Position numbers and translations under genes: made by a program. From assembly GCF_900110995.1 (NCBI RefSeq), contig NZ_FOJF01000001.1, forward strand, positions 3,384,803 through 3,448,802: a stretch of 64,000 nt of DNA, in the 5' to 3' direction. This document shows positions 43,026 through 50,491 of this stretch, in pieces. This stretch comes from Chitinophaga sp. YR573. Lineage in GTDB: Bacteria > Bacteroidota > Bacteroidia > Chitinophagales > Chitinophagaceae. Under the pieces are notes generated by a model, which was given only the letters and a program-made list of their open reading frames with translations, ran no database searches and had not been told where the DNA came from. Position 1 is the stretch's first letter. Each line of letters opens with the position of its first letter.

Positions 43026-44648
43026 ATGAAGAGATTAATAATATTGATATTAAGCGCCACTACGCTGTACTCCTGCCGCAAGCTGGACCAGCCTATTACG
43101 CGTGAATATACAGACGCTGCCTACTGGCGGACAAATGACGATGCATTAGCCGCTTTATCCAGCTGTTATGAAAACATGTCTAACGACGGCTATTTCTTCG
43201 GCGATGATGCGCTGAGTGATAACGCATATGTTAGCGGAGATGGTTTTAACGCCGTATCAAAGATCGCCAATGGCGCCTATGATCCATCCAATGGCCGTGT
43301 AACAGCAGAATGGGGATATCGCTTTACCTGTATCCGCAAGTGTAATGTGGTGGTGCTGAACATTGATAAAGTGCCGGGTATGGACTCCACTTTAAAACAC
43401 AGGATACTGGCAGAAGCCCGGTTCATCCGCGCTTATTCCTACTTCCAGCTGGTAAACTGGTATGGGAATGTACCTTTCTACACAGATCTTATCACTATCG
43501 AAGCTGCAAAAACAATCGGCCGTACAGATAAAGCGCAGATCCTGGATTTCATCCAGAGTGAGCTCACAGACATCCGTTCTTCCCTGCCTGTAAATAACTA
43601 TACTGGCACTGCGGGCGGATATGCAGAGAAAGACAAAGGCCGTATCACACGCGGAGCTGCTATTGCACTCAGTGCACGTGTACACCTCTTTAAAAGCGAA
43701 TGGCAGGGAGCTGTAGACGACTGCGAAAAACTCATAGGCAATACCACTAACGGTACTTATGGTCTGATGAGCAATTACAGCGACATCTTCACCACTGCTA
43801 ATGAATATAATAACGAAGTGATCCTCGATCTGCAATATGGAGGTGGCAGAACATACAGCTCACAACGTAGCTTCCTGCCACAGACAGTAGCCTTGCTAAG
43901 AAGTGTACTGGTGCCTACACAAGACCTGGTAGATGATTACGTCATGCTGAATGGTAAAGGTATTGCTGAATCAGGCTCTGGCTATGATGAAAACGATCCC
44001 TACAAAAACAGGGACCCGCGCTTTGAAGCCACTATCCTGCATGATAAATCTACCATCACAGACTTCGATGGTAAAGTGCAGACTATTCTTACGCAACCGG
44101 GTTCTAATCCATCTACCAACAGTATCGATGATCAGGGAGCTTCCCCAACCGGTTATTATTTCTACAAATATTACGATCGTACAGCCAGTAATTATAACTC
44201 CTCTCTCAACCTCATCATGATCCGTTATGCAGATGTACTGCTGATGTATGCAGAGGCGAAGAATGAACTGGGACAACTGGATGCTACTGTATGGAATCAA
44301 ACCATCCGTGCATTACGTGTACGTGCTAAGTTCACTGATGCAGGAGCTACCGAATTTCCAGGTGGTACAAAAGAAGTACTGCAAACTATTGTTCGCCGCG
44401 AAAGAAGAGCGGAGCTGGCATTCGAAGGTATTCGTCCTTTTGATATCCGCCGCTGGAAAGTCGCAGACGTAGTGCTAAACAAACCAGTAAGAGGTATTAA
44501 AGTAACGTCCGGTGCATTCAACAAAGATCCAAACGGGTATATCATTGTGGAGAACAGAACTTTCTCGAATCCCAAACATTACCTGTGGCCGGTGCCTACT
44601 TTTGAACGCGACCAGAACACCAACCTTGGACAAAATAACCTCTGGTAA
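43026..44648 (+). CDS. SusD/RagB family outer-membrane lipoprotein
   Basis: 540 residues with a lipoprotein signal ending TTLYSC (Cys17). Mature start RKLDQPITREYTDAAYWRTNDDA is typical of SusD. Conserved blocks: AEARFIRAYSYFQLVNWYGNVPF, LIMIRYADVLLMYAEAKNELG and RRERRAELAFEGIRPFDIRRW. Surface glycan-binding partner of SusC. Confidence 0.95.
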   Translation: MKRLIILILSATTLYSCRKLDQPITREYTDAAYWRTNDDALAALSSCYENMSNDGYFFGDDALSDNAYVSGDGFNAVSKIANGAYDPSNGRVTAEWGYRFTCIRKCNVVVLNIDKVPGMDSTLKHRILAEARFIRAYSYFQLVNWYGNVPFYTDLITIEAAKTIGRTDKAQILDFIQSELTDIRSSLPVNNYTGTAGGYAEKDKGRITRGAAIALSARVHLFKSEWQGAVDDCEKLIGNTTNGTYGLMSNYSDIFTTANEYNNEVILDLQYGGGRTYSSQRSFLPQTVALLRSVLVPTQDLVDDYVMLNGKGIAESGSGYDENDPYKNRDPRFEATILHDKSTITDFDGKVQTILTQPGSNPSTNSIDDQGASPTGYYFYKYYDRTASNYNSSLNLIMIRYADVLLMYAEAKNELGQLDATVWNQTIRALRVRAKFTDAGATEFPGGTKEVLQTIVRRERRAELAFEGIRPFDIRRWKVADVVLNKPVRGIKVTSGAFNKDPNGYIIVENRTFSNPKHYLWPVPTFERDQNTNLGQNNLW

Positions 44649-44679
44649 ATTCCTACTAACAATTACAAACTGATACGAT

Positions 44680-45813
44680 ATGAAAAAATATTTCTCCGCT
44701 ATAATTGTTGCATCACTGGGCCTTCTGTTCGGCGCTTGCAAAAAAGACTATAAACTAAATTCCAATATTCAACCGGTTAGCAAACTGAGTGCACCGGTAG
44801 ATGATAAATATATCAAACTGCAACCTGCTACCAGCGCTTCTGTAAGTTTCGAATGGGAACAGGCACGCGCAGAAGATGGTTCCCTGGTATTGTATGAAGT
44901 AGTGTTTGATAAAGAGACCGGCGACTTCACCGATCCTATTGCTACGATCGCTTCTGATGGTGGTGGTGTACAAAACAAATTAAGCCTCTCTCATAAAGAG
45001 CTGAACAGCATTGCCGGTAAAGCAGGCATCGCAGCATTAGCAACAGGTAAGCTGAAATGGAGTGTAAAAGCTGCCAAAGGATTCAATATCAAACTGGCTA
45101 CTGAAACACGCACTATAGAAGTAGAAAGACCAAATGGCTTTGCAGAAATTCCCGTAGATGTATACCTCACCGGTGCAGCTACTGAGGTGGGTACTGATTT
45201 GTCAAAAGCTATCAAACTGAAATCTACTGCAGCTGGTGTATTTGAAATTTATACTTCTTTGAAAAATGGTACATATCAGTTCGTTGATAGAAATACCGGT
45301 ACTCCTGCTACTTATTATATCGATGGCACTATTTTAAAAGAAGATGGTGAAAGCACTCAGGCTGATGGTACCAAACAATACCGCCTGCGCCTTGACTTTA
45401 ATAATACAGCCGCTACCGTTACTGAGATCACTGCTATTGGTTTGTGGTTCGCTCCGGAAAATAAAATCCTCTACGACTTACCATATGCAGGTAACAGTAC
45501 CTGGTCTTTCCAGAACCAGGTTATCACTTTCCATCAGGAATCATGGGGCCGTGATGAACGTTATAAATTCCGTATGGATGTAAAAGCTGCTGATGGTACA
45601 GCCGGACAGGAATGGTACGGTAGTTCCAATGCAGATAACAACCGTCCTACTGCTGCTACACCGTTGTCTTTCTGGGAACTGAAACCTGTGCCGAACAACG
45701 ATCAGTACAACTACAGTTTCAAATTCATGTCAGAGGTAGATACCAAAGCCTGTGATGTAAATGTATACTTCTCGCCAGACAAGAATTATACGCATGAGGT
45801 AATCGTTAAATAA
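44680..45813 (+). CDS. SusE-like outer-membrane glycan-binding lipoprotein
   Basis: 377 residues with a lipoprotein signal ending FGAC (Cys20). The first part is a SusE-type beta-sandwich (KLSAPVDDKYIKLQPATSASVSFEW, then ITSDGGG-like IASDGGG), followed by one or two beta-sandwich domains that may bind starch-like or mannan glycans. It lies between susD and the GH76 gene, the usual position of a surface glycan-binding protein. Confidence 0.82.
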   Translation: MKKYFSAIIVASLGLLFGACKKDYKLNSNIQPVSKLSAPVDDKYIKLQPATSASVSFEWEQARAEDGSLVLYEVVFDKETGDFTDPIATIASDGGGVQNKLSLSHKELNSIAGKAGIAALATGKLKWSVKAAKGFNIKLATETRTIEVERPNGFAEIPVDVYLTGAATEVGTDLSKAIKLKSTAAGVFEIYTSLKNGTYQFVDRNTGTPATYYIDGTILKEDGESTQADGTKQYRLRLDFNNTAATVTEITAIGLWFAPENKILYDLPYAGNSTWSFQNQVITFHQESWGRDERYKFRMDVKAADGTAGQEWYGSSNADNNRPTAATPLSFWELKPVPNNDQYNYSFKFMSEVDTKACDVNVYFSPDKNYTHEVIVK

Positions 45814-45834
45814 CTCTTTCAATCTAATTAGCAT

Positions 45835-46965
45835 ATGCGTAGAATCTTAATTTTATTAACACTGGCTACTGCCTTTACATCCTGCCTGAAAGAGCCGGTA
45901 GATAATGGTCCCGGACCAGGCGCAGGACAAACCAGTTATGTATATAACTGGCCCCTGATCGCGGATTCCTCTTCCTCAGCACTGATCAGCAGCTTTTATA
46001 ATCAAAGCAGCAAGACATTCAATAAAAACAATGCAGGCGATCTTACTTTCAACTACTGGCCCAATGCACATGCACTGGATGTATTGACAGATGTTTACCT
46101 GCGCACCAATGACCCGGCCATCAAAACAAGGATGGACGATTTACTGGATGGGATGAAAGCAAAGAACGGCGGCACCTATATCAATCATTATTTTGATGAT
46201 ATGGAATGGATGGCCTTAGCCTGCCTGCGTGCTTATGAAGCCACCAGTGATGACCGTTATAAAACCACCGCAGAACTGCTGTGGAATGATATCAAAGGCG
46301 GATGGGATGATACCTTCGGCGGAGGTATCTACTGGAACAAGGACAGGCAGAATAAAAACACGCCTGCCAATGCTCCTGCCAGTATCATCGCTTCCCGTAT
46401 CTACCAGTTGAACCGTAATGCGGATGATCTGGCCTGGGCTAAAAAGATCTACCAGTGGCAAAAGGATTACCTGGTGGATCCTGTATCCGGACTGGTATGG
46501 GACGGACTGGATGCTACCGGTACCAATAAAAGCTGGAAGTTCACTTATAATCAGGGTGTTTTTATGGGCGCAGGTGTTGAACTCTACAAAATCACCGGTG
46601 ATAATGCTTATCTGAGTGATGCGGTGAAAACAGCGAATAACTCAATGGCGGGTGATTTCAGCAGTAACAATATCATGAAAGATGAGGGGGGCGGAGATGG
46701 AGGCTTATTCAAAGGCATCCTGGTACGTTACATGATGTTACTGATTACAGATGGTAACCTGAGCAGCACAGATGCTGCGAAGTATATCAGCTTCCTGCAA
46801 CTGAATGCAGAAACATTATGGCTACAGGGAACTTCCCGTCCTCAGATACTGTTTAATACCAATTGGACAACAAAAGCGACTACTTCAGACCTTACTACTC
46901 AATTGAGTGGTACGATGTTAATAGAAGCTGTAGCTAGATTAAAAGAGTTGAATTTGATAAATTAA
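45835..46965 (+). CDS. GH76 family alpha-1,6-mannanase-like lipoprotein
   Basis: 376 residues with a lipoprotein signal (LATAFTSC, Cys17). The (alpha/alpha)6 barrel carries the family's adjacent catalytic Asp pair at 121-122 in INHYFDDMEWMALA; GGGIYWNKDRQNKNTPANAP and FTYNQGVFMGAGVELY also fit GH76. The known activity is endo-alpha-1,6-mannanase on yeast-type mannan. As a lipoprotein in a SusCD locus it is probably exposed at the surface. It closes the operon. Confidence 0.9.
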   Translation: MRRILILLTLATAFTSCLKEPVDNGPGPGAGQTSYVYNWPLIADSSSSALISSFYNQSSKTFNKNNAGDLTFNYWPNAHALDVLTDVYLRTNDPAIKTRMDDLLDGMKAKNGGTYINHYFDDMEWMALACLRAYEATSDDRYKTTAELLWNDIKGGWDDTFGGGIYWNKDRQNKNTPANAPASIIASRIYQLNRNADDLAWAKKIYQWQKDYLVDPVSGLVWDGLDATGTNKSWKFTYNQGVFMGAGVELYKITGDNAYLSDAVKTANNSMAGDFSSNNIMKDEGGGDGGLFKGILVRYMMLLITDGNLSSTDAAKYISFLQLNAETLWLQGTSRPQILFNTNWTTKATTSDLTTQLSGTMLIEAVARLKELNLIN

Positions 46966-47006
46966 TAATAAGTATATTTATGGCCACTATGAAATAGTTG
47001 GCGGAT

Positions 47007-47038
47007 AAAAAGGTTACCTCACAAGGGTAACCTTTTTG
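47007..47038 (+). terminator. Terminator of the mannan locus
   Basis: Perfect stem AAAAAGGTTACC / GGTAACCTTTTT with a 7-base loop and following T residues. Confidence 0.9.
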
Positions 47039-47059
47039 TTTTCCGGCATAACCGACACT

Positions 47060-47347
47060 ATGTATATCGTATATATCCTATTTTCCCGGAGTAATGAGAA
47101 GATCTATACAGGGCATACTACAAACCTTGTCAAAAGATTTCACTTCCATAATATACATGGGCGTCAGCGATGGACACTGCAATACAGGCCATGGGAAGTT
47201 ATTTATCTGGAAGTTTTTGAAGACAAGCCAACTGCTATGAAGCGGGAGTGGTTATTAAAATCCGGCAAGGGACGTGCCTGGATTTGGGGGAAAATTCAAC
47301 AGGAATACTATGCTAAGGGATTTATCAGCAATGATTTAAGCGATTAA
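47060..47347 (+). CDS. Small GIY-YIG nuclease domain protein
   Basis: 95 residues from ATG at 47060. The GIY-YIG elements are present as MYIVYILFSRSNEKIYTGHT, with the usual YIG replaced by YTG, followed by TNLVKRFHFHN, where an Arg is expected, and EVFEDKPTAMKREWLLKSGKG, containing the metal-binding Glu. Relatives are UvrC-type nuclease domains (UPF0213/YhbQ-like). It sits directly before three degenerate ~50-bp repeats. A TTG upstream at 47036 is within the preceding terminator and is unlikely to be the start. Confidence 0.85.
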   Translation: MYIVYILFSRSNEKIYTGHTTNLVKRFHFHNIHGRQRWTLQYRPWEVIYLEVFEDKPTAMKREWLLKSGKGRAWIWGKIQQEYYAKGFISNDLSD

Positions 47348-47350
47348 GGG

Positions 47351-47484
47351 GCTACAAACACGAGACTCCTAACGGAGTCTATTCGTAGGATGACATATTA
47401 GTTACAAACACGAGCTCTGTTAGGAGCTTAATTTGTTATGCCATATTCTACCAAATATCCAGGCTCCGTTAGAGTCCCCTGATA
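47351..47484. repeat. Three degenerate ~50-bp repeats with a CTCCGTTAGGAG-type stem
   Basis: Unit 1 starts GCTACAAACACGAG at 47351 and unit 2 GTTACAAACACGAG at 47401, exactly 50 bases later; unit 3, more degenerate, starts near 47450. Each unit then has a small palindrome: AGACTCC-TAAC-GGAGTCT, AGCTC-TGTTAG-GAGCT, and GGCTCCGTTAGAGTCC. They fill the space between the GIY-YIG gene and the small lipoprotein gene. Confidence 0.7.
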
Positions 47485-47649
47485 CTATTTTTTACCGCCG
47501 CGCGATATAAGAAATATAATCAGGATCACTACAAAAGCTACTGCGATGATGCCAGTCCATACGCCTGCCTTGAAAATACCGCCTACTACCTGACAGCTGC
47601 TTAATAACAGGATGGCAAAGCTGAATAATGCCAGTTGTAAGTTTTTCAT
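47485..47649 (-). CDS. Small conserved membrane lipoprotein, 54 residues
   Basis: Read from ATG at 47649 to TAG at 47485. Lipoprotein signal with AILLLSSC (Cys19), then QVVGGIFKAGVWTGI and a membrane helix (IIAVAFVVILIIFLI) ending SRGGKK. The SC..-GGIFKAGVW-G pattern is one I recall from small Bacteroidota proteins, sometimes mislabelled phosphatidate cytidylyltransferase. Function unknown. It lies 44 bases downstream of the DUF3570 gene on the same strand and may be co-transcribed. Confidence 0.7.
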   Translation of the reverse strand: MKNLQLALFSFAILLLSSCQVVGGIFKAGVWTGIIAVAFVVILIIFLISRGGKK

Positions 47650-47693
47650 ATCATTTGATTTAGCTGTGGTATATCATACTCTGTGCCAGACTA

Positions 47694-48902
47694 TTACTTC
47701 ATATGTCTGAAGTCCAGCAACAGGGATACAATATGCGCAGACAGTTGATCTGAGCGTTTGTAGAAGGAATACCGCAGTGCTACTTCCTGAAAAGAGCTAT
47801 GCTTAAATATGGGTTTAAACATAGCATACCGCCCTGTAATACCCACTTTGTAGCTATTAAACTTACTCAGGTCATAATCAGATGTGTAGAAATCTTCCGT
47901 CAGCAGATGCTGATCAATAGGCTTAAAATACCGGGAAGGTGTTTGTGTATAAAAACGTACAAGAGGAGATAATGTAAATAAAGGACTGGTTTTCACCGGT
48001 AATTCCAGTTGAATGGTATGTCCGGTAATACCAAAGTTATCCCTGTAAAACCGGTAATAGGAGCGGAGAATCACGTTATTACCGATGAAGGTATTCAGCT
48101 GCACAGCCAGTGGCACCTTCCATCTTTCACGTGGAAGATTCTCTACTTTTACCTTTCCGGTATTAAAATAAACACGATGAAAAGGAGTGGAGAGTAATCC
48201 TCTCTGATATACCAGCTCCGGGTAAATTGCCAGCTGCATACGCTGGTTAATCACCTGGAACAAAGCCAGGCTGAGATTATAAGAAGAGCGGCGGTAAATA
48301 TCAAACCATTGCTGATCACGCAGCTCTACAGGATATACTAATGTTTTCGGATAATAATAATCAGGATCAAATCTTCCCCAGCGCAGGTCATCAAAGTAAC
48401 ATTGCAGGGATGCTGATACCTGCCTGGTATGCGTAGCATTATCATGAGAGATAGAAACGCCTACAGGTAGAGACATGTAATCAGACTCTATAGAAAATCC
48501 TGCATTAATACCCGCTGTAATACCGGACTTCTTCATCAGCCGGTTATATCCGCCTGCAATATGAAACCGTTTATCCACGCGGGATGCAGAGGATAATACA
48601 AGATCTATATTATCTGTAGAAGCAGAAGATATCACATCTATACCCGCATTCAGGAATCCTGAATTTACAGAATCACGTTGATGCGTCAACGTAAACTCAG
48701 ATACATACACCTGCAGGTTCTCTGTACCTTTACCGCCGGTTACCGCAGAATGATCCCCATCCTGTGTATAGTAAGAGAATAGCAGCTGTATATCCGATTT
48801 TGCAAGTTGTTGTTTCTTATATACCGTGCTATCGTTTCCTTTTTGCGCAGTTGCCGTGAAATAAGCCATCAGCAGGGCTGCCGCAACAAATATTCTTTTC
48901 AT
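47694..48902 (-). CDS. DUF3570 family outer-membrane barrel-like protein
   Basis: 402 residues with a signal peptide (to TATAQ, residue 19). Mature part is rich in alternating beta-strand patterns and aromatic residues, e.g. DIQLLFSYYTQDGDHSAVTGGKGTE, VYVSEFTLTH and YYRFYRDNFGITGHTIQLEL, and ends with a strand-like VSLLLDFRHMK, as expected for an outer-membrane barrel. The ...QDG(N/D)(H/N)SAVTGG(K/I)GTE... block is the family hallmark. DUF3570 genes occur beside DUF4266 and apbE. Six bases separate it from the DUF4266 stop. Confidence 0.83.
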   Translation of the reverse strand: MKRIFVAAALLMAYFTATAQKGNDSTVYKKQQLAKSDIQLLFSYYTQDGDHSAVTGGKGTENLQVYVSEFTLTHQRDSVNSGFLNAGIDVISSASTDNIDLVLSSASRVDKRFHIAGGYNRLMKKSGITAGINAGFSIESDYMSLPVGVSISHDNATHTRQVSASLQCYFDDLRWGRFDPDYYYPKTLVYPVELRDQQWFDIYRRSSYNLSLALFQVINQRMQLAIYPELVYQRGLLSTPFHRVYFNTGKVKVENLPRERWKVPLAVQLNTFIGNNVILRSYYRFYRDNFGITGHTIQLELPVKTSPLFTLSPLVRFYTQTPSRYFKPIDQHLLTEDFYTSDYDLSKFNSYKVGITGRYAMFKPIFKHSSFQEVALRYSFYKRSDQLSAHIVSLLLDFRHMK

Positions 48903-48908
48903 GACTGA

Positions 48909-49130
48909 TCAGTTACATCCACATCCTCCGCTACCTTTCCCTGTTCCACCACCACTACTTCCTTCACGGTAAGACTGTGCGCTTTCATCTAATTTTTCTA
49001 TTCCTGTTTTTCCTAATTGCATATTGGCATCATTCAGATACTGGCGCTGGTAAGGCTTTACCGTAGCACAGGCCTGTAGTAGCAATACCACAAGAATGAT
49101 GATTAATATGCCGCTCTTATCCTTTTGCAT
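48909..49130 (-). CDS. DUF4266 family small lipoprotein
   Basis: 73 residues from ATG at 49130. Lipoprotein signal (IIILVVLLLQAC, Cys near 20) followed by ATVKPYQRQYLNDANMQL and a Gly/Cys-rich end with GSGGCGCN. The last motif is a strong family mark; its two cysteines could bind metal, form a disulfide with the co-encoded thioredoxin or be modified. Overlaps the apbE end by 14 bases, so the two are probably translationally coupled. Confidence 0.83.
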   Translation of the reverse strand: MQKDKSGILIIILVVLLLQACATVKPYQRQYLNDANMQLGKTGIEKLDESAQSYREGSSGGGTGKGSGGCGCN

Positions 49131-50010
49131 GTATTTGAATCTTTTCCGACTGAAATATCTTGTTCTTACTATCGATGATGATACAATGCACATCCGGTAA
49201 CTGGTTAATGAAGTCCAATCCTACGGAAGGCCCCATTACTGTTACGGCTGTTGCCAGGGCATCCGACAATTCTGCACTGGGGCTTATCACTGTTACGCTT
49301 TTAATATAAGGGACAGGCTTTCCTGTCCGGGGATCTATATTATGTGAATAGCGGATGCCATTCCTTTCTATATACTGTTCATAATTACCAGACGTTGCTA
49401 CAGACGCATTGTATACAGGCAGCCACATTAATATCTTTTCAGGATCATCGGGGTTTGCAATACCTACCTTCCAGGGCTCACTACCCCAGGCGGTAAGGTC
49501 GCCACTGGCATTTATCACACCGCTGCTAGCTCCGGCAGCTATCCACAACGCCTTTACCTTATCCGCAGCATATCCTTTCCCTATCGCCCCAAAACCTATC
49601 CGCATACCTTTTTGCTCCAACAGGATACGGTTATTATCCAGTAACGTAATATAACGGTAACCGGTTTTTTGAAGAGCGTCTGCTATTGCAGACGATTGAG
49701 GCCACTGAAAATTGTGTTGTTTGAAATTAAAGAGTCGTTTCAGTAAACCGGAGGAAATATCAAAGGCTCCCTGGGTAATAGCGCTTAAGCGCAGGCAGCG
49801 TTGTATGAGCTGGTATACCTCAGCCGGTACGGTAACCGGTTGTAAGCCGGCATTGGCATTTAGCTGCGCCGTAACAGAAGTATCATTGAATTCTGTGAGT
49901 AAAGCTTCTATCCGTTTGATCTCTGTAACACCCTGTTCCAGCCTTTGCTCCGTTCCTATCAGTTCAAAATCAGAACCCATTAAGCGGATATGGAGCTTGT
50001 TATCAGGCAT
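49117..50010 (-). CDS. apbE: FAD:protein FMN transferase (ApbE family)
   Basis: 297 residues. MGSDFELIG near the start, FGAIGKGYAADKVKALW (FAD-binding) and GVINASGDLTAWG, then SVTVISPSAELSDALATAVTVMG, with an Asp expected to bind Mg. It attaches FMN to a Thr or Ser of exported flavoproteins. No obvious N-terminal signal, so the membrane side is uncertain. Its start shares one base with the thioredoxin stop (TAATG). The flavin acceptor protein is not apparent in this cluster. Confidence 0.88.
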   Translation of the reverse strand: MPDNKLHIRLMGSDFELIGTEQRLEQGVTEIKRIEALLTEFNDTSVTAQLNANAGLQPVTVPAEVYQLIQRCLRLSAITQGAFDISSGLLKRLFNFKQHNFQWPQSSAIADALQKTGYRYITLLDNNRILLEQKGMRIGFGAIGKGYAADKVKALWIAAGASSGVINASGDLTAWGSEPWKVGIANPDDPEKILMWLPVYNASVATSGNYEQYIERNGIRYSHNIDPRTGKPVPYIKSVTVISPSAELSDALATAVTVMGPSVGLDFINQLPDVHCIIIDSKNKIFQSEKIQIHAKG

Positions 50011-50441
50011 TACTGAAGCAGTTGTTTGAGGGTGCTGATAAAGTCGGAAGGGGATTGCTGTCTTACAGGTACGGCTGTCATCAGTTTCTTTTCAGGACTT
50101 AACAGCACTACATGCGGAAAGGCACCCTCAGGATTAAAAGCTGCGGCCAGGGAATCGTATTGTGAACGCAGGGGAGCGGCTATCTTTTTACGCTGGGGAA
50201 AGTCTGCTTCCAGCAGTACAAGGTTATCTCCTGCAAAACGCAGAAAAGTACTGTCGGATAATATTGTCTTATTGAATTGTATACAGGGGATACACCAATC
50301 AGAACCGGAAAAAATCAGCATTACCTTTTTGCCTGTCTGTTTTGCCAGGTCGAATGCTTTATTGGGGTTTTGTATAATCTGTGCTTCACAAACCGCACAA
50401 GAGAACCACATTCCCACGAACAGAAACAAAATAAGTCGCAT
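50010..50441 (-). CDS. Secreted thioredoxin-like protein
   Basis: 143 residues with a signal peptide (to about CEA, residue 20). Thioredoxin fold with the CxxC site WCIPC at 49-53 (GSDWCIPCIQFNKTI), then LEADFPQRKK. The periplasmic thioredoxin could reduce the cysteines of the DUF4266 partner or a disulfide in the DUF3570 barrel. First of the four-gene cluster; the MscS-type gene ends 50 bases upstream. Confidence 0.87.
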   Translation of the reverse strand: MRLILFLFVGMWFSCAVCEAQIIQNPNKAFDLAKQTGKKVMLIFSGSDWCIPCIQFNKTILSDSTFLRFAGDNLVLLEADFPQRKKIAAPLRSQYDSLAAAFNPEGAFPHVVLLSPEKKLMTAVPVRQQSPSDFISTLKQLLQ

Positions 50442-50491
50442 GATGCGATGATTTTATGGCATGGCTACCGCCGCAAATATAGTTAAAAATA

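Noticed and set aside
47351..47484. Repeats near the GIY-YIG gene as a CRISPR array
   Set aside because: Only three units, two of them degenerate, with the palindrome inside the unit and no cas genes. The pattern is that of a dispersed palindromic repeat.
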